From Planctomycetales bacterium (GTDB lineage Bacteria; Planctomycetota; Phycisphaerae; SM23-33), in contig DAOVFI010000056.1 of NCBI GenBank assembly GCA_030673005.1, forward strand, positions 1-10,597: a stretch of DNA of 10,597 nucleotides, given 5' to 3'. The notes below the pieces were generated by a model, which was not told where the DNA came from, did not search any database, and worked only from the letters and a program-made list of their open reading frames with translations. Every line of letters starts with the position of its first letter. Position 1 is the first letter of the stretch. Below, piece after piece: positions 1-7,007 of the stretch. A program made the translations under genes and the position numbers.

Positions 1-1164
1 TCACCGGAAGGCGAGATAACGCACAAGAAGGATAAGACCAAGCCGTCTTCGTCTCGCAACCCGACGCCGCCGAAATTGGGGACGTTCAGCCGTCTCTGCG
101 TATGCGAGGAGCCGATCAGTGATAAGATTGACTGGGAGAAACTGGATCGTCCCCGCGACTTGGCCGCAATCGGCGTATATCAAGGCTACGGCTGGTATCG
201 CCTGGAGACCGAAGAGCCTCGCGCGGTCAGGCGACACCTTTTCCTGCCCGACTGCGAGGACCGTGCGACGGTCTATGTGAACGGGATGATGGTCGGCGTC
301 TGGGGTCGCGGACCGGAGGCGGTCAGAAAGCCCATACCAATACAGTTGCGCCGGGGCAAAAACGTACTGGTGTTCCTCGTTGATAACCTGGGACGGGACA
401 ATTTCGGGGCAAGACTCGGCAGGCCCAAGGGGTTGTACGGGCAGGTCTGGGATGCAAAGCCGCTCCGACTGGGCAAGTTCAGGGTCCGCCAGGACGGGGA
501 TTTCTCCAGGCGAATGATTCCGCGGATGATGTCTCACATGCTTGAGACCCTTGAGGCCGAACCGATGTGGACGGCGGAAGTAACGTTCAACCTGCCGAAG
601 ATTTCTCCGGTTCACCTGTCATACACCGGCCTGCGACATCCCATTATTATTGCCTGTAACGATCGGCAGGCGGGGTTCATCCCGGACAGCGGCGGATTCG
701 GCGACGTAACCCTGGGCAACGAACTGCGCAAAGGGAAAAACACGCTCAGGCTGCTGCTGTGGGGCGACTTGAAGCCGAAGGACCTGGAGAAGGTGAAACT
801 GCACCTGCTGACCGAATCGATTTCCGCCGGCGGCGGGAAGAAATGGTTCAGCCGGAAGTGGTCTATGCCTTCAGGGGCAGGGCGAGTCGTGGGCAAGGGA
901 CTGCCGGCGTGGTACCGCTGCCGATTTAAATATTCGGAGACTTCCGTCCCGCTGTTCCTGCGGATAAGCGGCGCGAAGAAAGGACAGATATATCTCAACG
1001 GCCACAACGTCGGGCGATTCTGGAATATCGGTCCGCAGGAATACTACTATCTTCCCGAGCCGTGGCTGGCGGTCGATAACGACCTGCTGATATTCGACGA
1101 GCATGGGCACATCCCGTCGGGCAGCAGACTTGTTTTTCGCCCCGCCGGACCGTACCGGCAATAG
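1..1164 (+). CDS. GH35-type beta-galactosidase, C-terminal part (5' end outside window)
   Basis: The reading frame is open from base 1 to the TAG at 1162-1164 and gives 387 residues with no start, so the gene begins left of the window. The visible part resembles the non-catalytic beta-sandwich (jelly-roll) domains that follow the TIM barrel in family GH35 beta-galactosidases. The first begins around residue 50 with GVYQGYGWYR and continues through TVYVNGMMVGVW, DNLGRDNFGARL and KGLYGQVW. The last, near the C-terminus, carries GQIYLNGHNVGRFWNIGPQE and LPEPWL, typical of the closing GH35 sandwich. In this family these domains pack against the barrel and help shape the galactoside site. The catalytic glutamates are not in the window, so activity cannot be judged. 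A role in releasing terminal beta-galactose from plant or algal polysaccharide is inferred from the family. The gene ends 45 bases before the HU promoter and reads in the same direction. Confidence 0.85.
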   Translation, partial: SPEGEITHKKDKTKPSSSRNPTPPKLGTFSRLCVCEEPISDKIDWEKLDRPRDLAAIGVYQGYGWYRLETEEPRAVRRHLFLPDCEDRATVYVNGMMVGVWGRGPEAVRKPIPIQLRRGKNVLVFLVDNLGRDNFGARLGRPKGLYGQVWDAKPLRLGKFRVRQDGDFSRRMIPRMMSHMLETLEAEPMWTAEVTFNLPKISPVHLSYTGLRHPIIIACNDRQAGFIPDSGGFGDVTLGNELRKGKNTLRLLLWGDLKPKDLEKVKLHLLTESISAGGGKKWFSRKWSMPSGAGRVVGKGLPAWYRCRFKYSETSVPLFLRISGAKKGQIYLNGHNVGRFWNIGPQEYYYLPEPWLAVDNDLLIFDEHGHIPSGSRLVFRPAGPYRQ

Positions 1165-1209
1165 GATTAAAAAAACCTGCCCCACTGCGAAAAGTCGTAA
1201 ATTTTTTTC

Positions 1210-1238
1210 TTGGCGAAAGGAAGTCTTTACGGTAGAAT
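1210..1238 (+). promoter_or_regulatory. Candidate sigma70-type promoter for the HU-like gene
   Basis: A -35-like TTGGCG (1210-1215, 4 of 6 consensus bases) and a -10-like TAGAAT (1233-1238, 5 of 6) are separated by exactly 17 bases. The A/T-rich run just upstream (about 1190-1209) could act as an UP element. Transcription would start near 1245, giving a leader of about 100 bases before the ATG at 1344. The call rests on sequence resemblance alone. Confidence 0.6.
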
Positions 1239-1249
1239 GAGTTGTAGGA

Positions 1250-1275
1250 TTACGTCAAAGGCCGCTTTGACGTAA
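1250..1275. repeat. Perfect 11-bp inverted repeat in the HU leader
   Basis: TTACGTCAAAG (1250-1260) and CTTTGACGTAA (1265-1275) are exact reverse complements around the 4-base spacer GCCG. The repeat begins about 5 bases after the predicted transcription start. No T-run follows, so it is not an intrinsic terminator. It could be a palindromic operator for a dimeric repressor (possibly HU itself) or a 5' hairpin that stabilises or regulates the mRNA. Confidence 0.7.
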
Positions 1276-1343
1276 GGATAAGGACAATTCATAACAGTTT
1301 CATCCCGGGATCCTGTGGACTGTGGAATATGAAGGATTGAGAC

Positions 1344-1637
1344 ATGCGTAACGTAACAAAAAAGGAAATCGTTGACCGAATTGCCGAGCAGACGGGCGCC
1401 AGACACGTGCTTGCCAAACAAATCGTTCAGAGTTTTCTGGACGAGGTTATTGCCGAGCTGGCCCGGGGCAACCGTCTGGAGTTTCGCGATTTCGGTGTTT
1501 TTGAGACCCGCACCAGGGCCGCCCGAATCGCCCAGAATCCGAAGACGCTCGAGCGCGTCAACGTGCCTGAGAAGAAGACCGTCCGCTTCAAGGCCGGCAG
1601 ACTGATGAAGAAAAAGGTCCAGAAGCGGAAAACCTGA
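1344..1637 (+). CDS. HU/IHF-family DNA-binding protein
   Basis: The 97-residue product has the usual length for this family of DNA-bending nucleoid proteins, which act as dimers. Residues 1-40 form the helical dimerisation part (MRNVTKKEIVDRIAEQTG). The signature stretch GNRLEFRDFGVFE at 42-54 is followed by the DNA-binding arm with RAARIAQNPKT (58-68), where N66-P67 holds the proline that intercalates into DNA in HU and IHF. VPEKKTVRFKAGRLMKK (74-90) closes the fold, and the tail KKVQKRKT is strongly basic. AAGGA at 1332-1336, seven bases before the ATG, supports this start. The gene has its own predicted promoter and is probably monocistronic, since dnaE converges on it. HU and IHF subunits cannot be told apart reliably here. 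It could also be a paralogue with a specialised role. Confidence 0.93.
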   Translation: MRNVTKKEIVDRIAEQTGARHVLAKQIVQSFLDEVIAELARGNRLEFRDFGVFETRTRAARIAQNPKTLERVNVPEKKTVRFKAGRLMKKKVQKRKT

Positions 1638-1688
1638 TCTTCAGTCTTACATCTTTTCCTGTCGGCAGGTAGATTGTAACGATCGCAG

Positions 1689-1705
1689 CTACCCGCCGGG
1701 GGTAG
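1689..1705. repeat. Small hairpin after the HU gene
   Basis: CTACCC (1689-1694) pairs perfectly with GGGTAG (1700-1705) around GCCGG. It lies 52 bases past the HU stop and directly before the A/T hairpin at 1711-1735. It may add to transcription termination or protect the mRNA 3' end. No T-run follows immediately. Confidence 0.4.
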
Positions 1706-1710
1706 ATTGC

Positions 1711-1735
1711 AAAAATACCGAAGCGAGGTTTTTTT
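1711..1735. terminator. Possible bidirectional intrinsic terminator between HU and dnaE
   Basis: AAAAATACC (1711-1719) pairs with GGTTTTTTT (1727-1735) around the loop GAAGCGA, with a single T-T mismatch. With an A-tract on one side and a T-tract on the other, the hairpin could end transcription on either strand, which suits the convergent HU and dnaE genes. The GC part of the stem is short, so strength is uncertain. Confidence 0.35.
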
Positions 1736-1749
1736 ACGCAGATGTTTTA

Positions 1750-1787
1750 CAGCCTACGGACATAAAGCCCGTGGGCTGTTCTTGTTC
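1750..1787 (+). terminator. Possible terminator hairpin for the HU transcript
   Basis: CAGCCTACGG (1750-1759) pairs with CCGTGGGCTG (1769-1778) with one G-U wobble, giving a 10-bp stem and a 9-base loop. It is followed on the plus strand by the T-rich TTCTTGTTC. On the minus strand the stem is followed by TAAAACATC, which is not T-rich, so the polarity favours the plus-strand HU transcript. Confidence 0.45.
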
Positions 1788-1854
1788 AGATGTGTGTAAC
1801 AGTTCAGCCGTTTGCAAAGGTTCAAAAAGCATTTTGCAGGGATACACGGGACCT

Positions 1855-1868
1855 GCCTGCCGGCAGGC
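1855..1868. repeat. GC-rich palindrome downstream of dnaE
   Basis: GCCTGCCGGCAGGC is a perfect 14-base palindrome 19 bases past the dnaE stop. A close variant, CCTGTCGGCAGG, lies near 1659-1670, and the arms of the 9719-9768 hairpin use the same CCTGCC/GGCAGG words. No T-run follows on the minus strand, so it is a weak terminator candidate. It may belong to a dispersed intergenic repeat family. Confidence 0.45.
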
Positions 1869-1886
1869 CTCCACACCCTACAGTTT

Positions 1887-4800
1887 TTAAGACCTGGAAG
1901 CGGCGGCGGTTTGTTTTCGAGAACGGTTTTGCGTTCCATACCTTCTGTTACGCGGGTCGTTTCCGCGCGGCGAACCGTTTACGGTTCGCCGGGGCGTCAG
2001 CACTACGTTGCTGTCGCCTGCGAATTCGCAGAGATCGTCGTACAACTTCCGGCTGGGGGCGATGGACCATTTGTTGTCGGGGCGGATGGCGACACGCATG
2101 TCACTGCGACTCGATGGGACAACCTCGATGTTCACGACGCAATTTCCGTGGTGGTTGGTGAGGATTTGTCCGAGTTTATTCAGATATTCGTCGTCGGGCG
2201 TCTTTTCCAGGCGGACCGTAACGGATGAAGTGAGCCGCTCGATTGCCTCGTCGATGGGAATGGCCTGATTAACGATGATCTGCGGGGTCTCCCGACGGCG
2301 GTCGATCGAGCCGGTCAGGAAGAGGATGGCGTCTTCGTTGAGCAGTTCGCCCAGCTGCTCGTAAGTTTCGGCGAAGACGACGCATTCGGCCGAGCCTGTC
2401 AAGTCCTCGATGGTGAGGATCGCCATCTTTTTACCGGCAGACCTGCCGGACTTTGTAACCCGCCGGCGGATCGACGCGATCATGCAGCCGATCGTTATCA
2501 CGGCCCCCTCGCTCGTGCCGGCCAGCGTCGCACACGTTCCCGATCCCAGCGAATCCAGTTCACGCCCGTACTTGACCAGCGGGTGGCTGGTTACGTAGAA
2601 GCCGAGGGTGTCCTTCTCCGCCTGGAGCAATTGTATCTCCGAGAGCGGCTCGACGTTGGGGAATTGCGGCGGCGGTTTCTGCTTGCCGCCGCCGAAGGCT
2701 TCTGCGCCGAAGAAAGTCATCTGCCCGCTGCGCCTGTCATCGGCGGCTGTATTGCCCAGTTCGACGGCGCGTTCGACGGCCGCCAGCATGGACGCCCGAT
2801 GCGCGCCGAGGGCGTCGAAAGCGCCACATTTTATCAAGGCCTCGATCGCTGCGCGATTGACCAGGCGCAAATCGACATTCTCGCAGAAGTTGTACAGGTG
2901 CTCGAACCGCCCGACCTTCTGCCTGGCCTCGATGACGTCCGCGACGGCCTTTTGCCCAACGCCCTTGACGGCCGCCAAACCGAAGCGGATAGTCTCGCCA
3001 TCGACGGTGAAGTCGGCGCCGGAGGCGTTGATGTCGGGCGGGCCGATCGTTATACCCATCCGCTTCGCCTCATTCATGTACTGGACGACCTTGTCGGTGT
3101 CGCCGCTCTCGAACGTCAGCAGCGCCGCCATAAACTCGCGCGGGTGGTGGCGTTTGAAGTAGGCCGTCTGGTAGGCGATTATCGCGTATCGCGTCGAGTG
3201 AGCCTTGTTGAAGCCGTAGCCGGCGAAACGCAGGATCAGGTCGAACAGTCGCTGGGCCTCTTCGGTCTCGATGCCGTTCTCGTGCGCGCCGGCAAGGAAG
3301 GCCGGTCGCTCGGCGGCGATGGTCTTTTCCTTCTTCTTCGAGATCGCCTTAATCAGCGTCAGTGCGGTGTTCAGCGGCAGTTTTCCCAGCCGGTTGAGCA
3401 CCTGCATCACCTGCTCCTGATAGACCATGATGCCGTAAGTCTCTGCCAGGATGTCATCGACCAGCGGATGGACGGACGGTATTTCCTCGCTGCCGTCCTT
3501 TCGCGCGCAGTAAGTGGGAATCAGTTCCATCGGACCGGGGCGGTACATGGCGTTTGCGGCTATGAGGTCTTCTATCCGGTCGGGCTTCATCCGCCGCAGC
3601 AGGTCCTGCATCCCGCCTGACTCGAACTGGAATACCCCGTCGGTTTGCCCCGTGCGGAACAGTTCGAAGACTTCCCTGTCGTCAAGCGGGAGTGTCTCCG
3701 GGTCGATGTCCTTTCCGATCGAGTCCGTCGCCAGTTCTCGCGCCCGTTGGATGGTCGTCAGCGTCCGCAGGCCGAGGAAATCCATCTTCATCAGCCCGAT
3801 CTTGTCGCATGTCGGCCCGTCCCACTGCGTTATCGCCTCGTCGCTGTTGGTCTGTTTGCAGAGCGGGATGAGGTTTTCCAGCGGCTCATCGGCGACAACG
3901 ACGCCGGCGGCGTGGACGCCGGCGTGCCGGGCAAGACCTTCAAGTCGTTGGGCGTGGTCGAAAAGGTCGTGTACACGCGGGTCGTCCCGGACCATCTCTT
4001 TGAGAGAAGGTTCGGCCGCCAGTGCGCCCTGGAGCGTGATGCCAAGCGCGTCGGGGATTTTTTTGGCGATGACATCGACTTCCGGCAGAGGGATATCGAG
4101 CACTCGCCCGACGTCGCGGACGGCGGCGCGGGCCTTGAGCGTTCCGAACGTGATTATCTGGGCGACGTGCCCGTATTTCTCGCGAACGTAGTTAATCAGC
4201 CGGCCTCGTCCTTCCTGGCAGATGTCGATGTCGAAGTCGGGGTCTTCTTCCCGCTGCGGGTCGGTGAAGCGTTCAAACAGCAGGCCGTAACGCATTGGAT
4301 CAACGTCGCTGATGTCCAGGCAGTAGCCCATCAGCGTCGCGCATCCGCTTCCGCGGGCGCCGCAGGGGATGCCGTTGTCCTTTGCATACTGGACGAAATC
4401 ATGCACGATTAACACGTAGGAACAGTAGCCTTTGCCTTCGATCGTCGCCAGTTCGTGGTCGAGTCGCCGCCGGTGCTCGTCGGTAATTTTGTCGCCGAAT
4501 CGCCTCTTGAGTCCCTGCTCGCAAACTTGCCGGAGATATGCTTCGGGCGTCCGGCCGTCGGGTGTTTTGAATCGCGGCAGGTGTTTTAAGGAGAAATCCA
4601 GTTCGACGTCGCACATCTCGGCGACCCGCAGCGTGTTATCGACGGCCTCGGGCCAGTCGCTCAGCGCCTCGCGCATCTCGCGCGGACTCTTGAGGTACAG
4701 TTGCGGCGAGTAGTTCATGGCGCCGCCGTCGGCGAGCGTCTTGCCGGTCGAGATACAGGTAAGCACCTCGTGGCTGGGCTTGTCGGCGGCGGTCGGGAAA

Positions 4801-5426
4801 TGTACGTCATTGGTGCCGACCAGTCCGACTCCCAGCCGCCCGGCCAGTTCAACCAGTTGCCCGTTAACGCGATCCTGGTCGGGCAGGCCCTGGTTCTGGA
4901 CCTCGACGAAGAAACGTTCAGGCCCGAATATGTCGAGATACTCGCGGGCGATGCGCTCGGCCTTTTCATCCTGCCCTGCCAGCAGGGCCGAGGGAACCTC
5001 GCCGCTTATGCAGGCCGTCGTGCAGATCAGCCCTTCGTTCAGTTCGACCAGCAATTCGCGGTCGATCCGAGGGCGATAATAAAAACCTTCCAGGTAAGAT
5101 CGGCTGGAAAGTTTGATCAGGTTCCGCCATCCGGTCTCGTTCATCGCCAGCAGGATCAGGTGCCAGGATGCCTCCGACATATTGCGCATCGACCGGTCGA
5201 AGCGCGTGGTCGGCGAGATGTAGGCCTCCATTCCGAGGATGGGTTTGATGCCGCCGGCCCGGCAGGCGGAGTAAAACTCGATCGCCCCGAAGAGATTCCC
5301 GTGGTCGGTCAGCGCAAGCGCGCCCATCTCCATCTCGCCGGCGCGCTTCACCAACTTGCCGATGCGGTTGGCGCCGTCGAGGAGTGAGTATTCCGAGTGT
5401 ACGTGAAGATGTACGAATCCGTCCAT
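1887..5426 (-). CDS. dnaE: DNA polymerase III alpha subunit (replicative polymerase)
   Basis: This 1179-residue protein is full length for the DnaE1 type (about 1160 in E. coli). The N-terminal PHP domain opens with HLHVHSEYSLLDG (6-18) and DHGN (41-44). Its nine putative metal ligands, H8, H10, D17, H42, E67, H89, C139, D207 and H209, all look intact. The C-family polymerase palm contains PDFDID (396-401), with catalytic aspartates D399 and D401, and KMDFLGLRTL with the third, D549. A helix-hairpin-helix lies near 819-828 (AVKGVGQKAV). QMTFF (902-906) fits the internal beta-clamp-binding motif. An OB fold spans about 973-1060. The last 35 or so residues are basic and low-complexity. The start at ATG 5424-5426 places HLHVH close to the N-terminus, as usual; only a weak AGGA lies about 12 bases upstream. 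It reads away from rsgA after a 179-bp gap and converges with HU. Confidence 0.97.
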   Translation of the reverse strand: MDGFVHLHVHSEYSLLDGANRIGKLVKRAGEMEMGALALTDHGNLFGAIEFYSACRAGGIKPILGMEAYISPTTRFDRSMRNMSEASWHLILLAMNETGWRNLIKLSSRSYLEGFYYRPRIDRELLVELNEGLICTTACISGEVPSALLAGQDEKAERIAREYLDIFGPERFFVEVQNQGLPDQDRVNGQLVELAGRLGVGLVGTNDVHFPTAADKPSHEVLTCISTGKTLADGGAMNYSPQLYLKSPREMREALSDWPEAVDNTLRVAEMCDVELDFSLKHLPRFKTPDGRTPEAYLRQVCEQGLKRRFGDKITDEHRRRLDHELATIEGKGYCSYVLIVHDFVQYAKDNGIPCGARGSGCATLMGYCLDISDVDPMRYGLLFERFTDPQREEDPDFDIDICQEGRGRLINYVREKYGHVAQIITFGTLKARAAVRDVGRVLDIPLPEVDVIAKKIPDALGITLQGALAAEPSLKEMVRDDPRVHDLFDHAQRLEGLARHAGVHAAGVVVADEPLENLIPLCKQTNSDEAITQWDGPTCDKIGLMKMDFLGLRTLTTIQRARELATDSIGKDIDPETLPLDDREVFELFRTGQTDGVFQFESGGMQDLLRRMKPDRIEDLIAANAMYRPGPMELIPTYCARKDGSEEIPSVHPLVDDILAETYGIMVYQEQVMQVLNRLGKLPLNTALTLIKAISKKKEKTIAAERPAFLAGAHENGIETEEAQRLFDLILRFAGYGFNKAHSTRYAIIAYQTAYFKRHHPREFMAALLTFESGDTDKVVQYMNEAKRMGITIGPPDINASGADFTVDGETIRFGLAAVKGVGQKAVADVIEARQKVGRFEHLYNFCENVDLRLVNRAAIEALIKCGAFDALGAHRASMLAAVERAVELGNTAADDRRSGQMTFFGAEAFGGGKQKPPPQFPNVEPLSEIQLLQAEKDTLGFYVTSHPLVKYGRELDSLGSGTCATLAGTSEGAVITIGCMIASIRRRVTKSGRSAGKKMAILTIEDLTGSAECVVFAETYEQLGELLNEDAILFLTGSIDRRRETPQIIVNQAIPIDEAIERLTSSVTVRLEKTPDDEYLNKLGQILTNHHGNCVVNIEVVPSSRSDMRVAIRPDNKWSIAPSRKLYDDLCEFAGDSNVVLTPRRTVNGSPRGNDPRNRRYGTQNRSRKQTAAASRS

Positions 5427-5492
5427 GGCTGAAGATTATCCTGTTTGCCAGTTTGCAGGCTCCATTGACGACACTATATCAGAATATCAGCA

Positions 5493-5553
5493 GGGATGCA
5501 GGGGGAAAGAGAATATTGAATATTCAACATTTATTTTTTATCCCCTGCATCCC
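5493..5553. repeat. Hairpin between rsgA and dnaE
   Basis: GGGATGCAGGGG (5493-5504) and CCCCTGCATCCC (5542-5553) form a perfect 12-bp stem. The loop contains a second palindrome, TTGAATATTCAA (5516-5527), and an A/T-rich run at 5529-5540. It occupies the centre of the 179-bp gap. On the minus strand it lies downstream of rsgA and upstream of dnaE, so it may separate the two transcripts. The TTGAATATT word recurs in the repeat at 6838-6945. No other feature was recognised in this gap. Confidence 0.65.
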
Positions 5554-5605
5554 CATTATCCCTGCAAATCCCTTCCCGGATGAGGTTTGCGCGCCTCGGC
5601 GTCAG

Positions 5606-6766
5606 TCATTTCGTCGGTAGCGTTTCGAGAATTTTGAGGTAACTTCGGTACCGGCGGGGCGGTATGGTCCCTTTCTCGACGGCGTCGCGGACGGCGCAGT
5701 CGGGTTCGTGGGTGTGTGTGCAGTCGTTGAATTTGCACTGCGGCGCCAGGTCGGCCAATTCCGGGAAGTACCAGGTAAGGTCGGCTGCGTTCATTTCGAC
5801 TGCCAGTTCACGTACGCCGGGCGTATCGACCAGCAGTCCGCCGGCGGGCAGTTCGTGCAGCGTGGCCGACGATGTAACGTGTCGTCCTCGTTGGTCCTTC
5901 ATCCGTATTTCTCTGACGGCCAGGTTCGCGCCGGGGACAAGCGCATTAATCAGTGTGCTTTTTCCCACACCCGAAGCGCCCGCCAGGACGCTCCGGCCCC
6001 CCTGAATCGCCCGCAGCAGTTCGTCCAGGCCCTCGCCGGTTATGGCCGAGCATCGGAACACCTCCAGTCCGCCGGCGATAAGTTCGGACAGGATACCCTC
6101 GTCGCACTTGCCGAGGTCGGTCTTGTTGATTACGACGATCGGCTTCATCTCGCCGCGTTCGGCGGCGATGCAGAACCGGTCTATCAGCCCCGGTCGAAGC
6201 GGCGGCTGGCGGACGGACGCGACGATCAGCAGGACGTCCATGTTGGCGACGATGACCTTTTCGACGATTTCTTCGTCATATCGCCGTCGGTGTTTGCCGC
6301 TGAGAGGCTGGGGGCGGATCAGGAGCGTTCGCCTGGGGCGGCGCGACAGGATCACCGCGTCGGCGCGCTGCCCGTCGATCTGCATGTCGCCGGAGACGTG
6401 CCGCTGCGCCGCCAGCGCGACGGCGACCTCGTCCCCGACCGCCAGGGCCGATGACCCTTTCGGCGGGCGGAATGTCCCGGCCAGGTGGCAGAGAAGTTCC
6501 TGCTCGCCCAGTCGTACGACCGCTCCGCCGGGGAACAGGCCGGTAACGATTCCGACACCGTCGGACTCCGAAGATACATCACCTGAAGCTTCGCTATCGG
6601 AGGTTTTCTCATTGGGGGGCGCCTCAGGGCGCGAGGCGGGCAGTTTGACGCGGAGCGGCTGGAGCGTCTCGGCTGAATCGGCGTCGAGCGAATCTGGCTC
6701 CGACTCGCGGAAGAGGCGGTTCCAGTCCTTAATCCGGCGCTGCGATTTTCCCTTGCGTCTTGGCAT
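5606..6766 (-). CDS. rsgA: Ribosome small-subunit assembly GTPase RsgA
   Basis: RsgA (YjeQ) binds the 30S subunit and uses GTP hydrolysis in late maturation. The permuted order of GTPase motifs that marks this family is plain: G4 NKTD (214-217), G5-like CSAITGEGL (239-247), P-loop GASGVGKST (263-271), then G3 DTPG (314-317). An OB-like domain precedes it (GIVTGLFPGGAVVRLGEQEL, about 72-91). A C-terminal zinc site follows, with C344, C349, H351 and C357. The 386-residue length is slightly above average because of a charged, probably disordered N-terminus of about 69 residues rich in Arg, Ser, Glu and Asp. I chose ATG 6764-6766 (MPRRKGKSQ). The frame stays open to an ATG at 6859, but that stretch lies in a repeat-rich region and looks non-coding. 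Only a weak AGG precedes the start. It is probably a separate transcription unit from the ABC operon. Confidence 0.95.
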   Translation of the reverse strand: MPRRKGKSQRRIKDWNRLFRESEPDSLDADSAETLQPLRVKLPASRPEAPPNEKTSDSEASGDVSSESDGVGIVTGLFPGGAVVRLGEQELLCHLAGTFRPPKGSSALAVGDEVAVALAAQRHVSGDMQIDGQRADAVILSRRPRRTLLIRPQPLSGKHRRRYDEEIVEKVIVANMDVLLIVASVRQPPLRPGLIDRFCIAAERGEMKPIVVINKTDLGKCDEGILSELIAGGLEVFRCSAITGEGLDELLRAIQGGRSVLAGASGVGKSTLINALVPGANLAVREIRMKDQRGRHVTSSATLHELPAGGLLVDTPGVRELAVEMNAADLTWYFPELADLAPQCKFNDCTHTHEPDCAVRDAVEKGTIPPRRYRSYLKILETLPTK

Positions 6767-6822
6767 GGCGCCTATTGTGTCGGGACGCGCGGAAATTCGC
6801 AATACCCCGACCGGGTGGCGCG

Positions 6823-7004
6823 TAGGGTGCGTAAAAATTGAATATTGAATACAGAACAAGGAATTCTGAATTTCGAAGTAAAAAAGTCGGTCCGTCTGTC
6901 TTTTTTTATTACTTCATTATTCATAATTCCCTGTTCAATATTCAACATTCTCTCTCAGTTGGTAGGCGATTCGGTGTGCAGGGAAAAGAACCTTTCGCAC
7001 CCTA
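6823..7004. repeat. MITE-like inverted-repeat unit upstream of rsgA
   Basis: TAGGGTGCG (6823-6831) and CGCACCCTA (6996-7004) are perfect 9-bp inverted ends of a 182-bp, mostly A/T-rich, non-coding segment. It sits between the ABC permease stop (7008) and the rsgA start (6766) and contains the 108-nt hairpin listed separately. No convincing target-site duplication flanks it and no transposase is present, so mobility is inferred only. It fills most of the 241-bp gap. Confidence 0.45.
6838..6945. repeat. Long imperfect hairpin of 108 nt
   Basis: TTGAATATTGAA (6838-6849) pairs exactly with TTCAATATTCAA (6934-6945). Inside it, 6857-6871 pairs with 6919-6933 at 13 of 15 positions, GAAGTA (6875-6880) pairs with TACTTC (6910-6915), and AAAAAG (6881-6886) pairs with the C and T-run at 6900-6907. 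The loop is about 13 bases, and TACAGAA on the left arm is an unpaired insertion. Either strand could fold it. It could act as a terminator for the ABC transcript or be a degenerate mobile hairpin. Confidence 0.65.
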
Positions 7005-7007
7005 TAA

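Noticed and set aside
1..615. Minus-strand ORF opposite the GH35 gene
   Set aside because: The plus frame has strong GH35 similarity. The antisense translation is low-complexity, Arg/Pro-rich and shows no family motif.
1144..1159. GCCGG/CCGGC hairpin at the GH35 stop codon as a terminator
   Set aside because: The stem is only five base pairs, part of it is coding, and it is followed by an A-rich stretch with no T-run.
1302..1311. ATCCCGGGAT palindrome in the HU leader
   Set aside because: It is a short restriction-site-like palindrome of ten bases that can easily occur by chance, with no supporting context.
2583..5387. Long plus-strand ORFs antisense to dnaE (for example 2583-3620, 3645-4412 and 4701-5387)
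   Set aside because: They lie entirely inside a clear dnaE gene. Their translations have no recognisable domains and arise from GC-rich codon positions that lack stops on the opposite strand.
5708..6454. Plus-strand ORFs opposite rsgA, and 7320-8563 opposite the ABC genes
   Set aside because: These are antisense shadows of well-supported genes and contain no recognisable protein features.
6767..6859. N-terminal extension of RsgA to an upstream ATG
   Set aside because: The extra 31 residues are encoded in the A/T-rich repeat unit and have no RsgA similarity. The ATG at 6766 opens a typical basic N-terminus.
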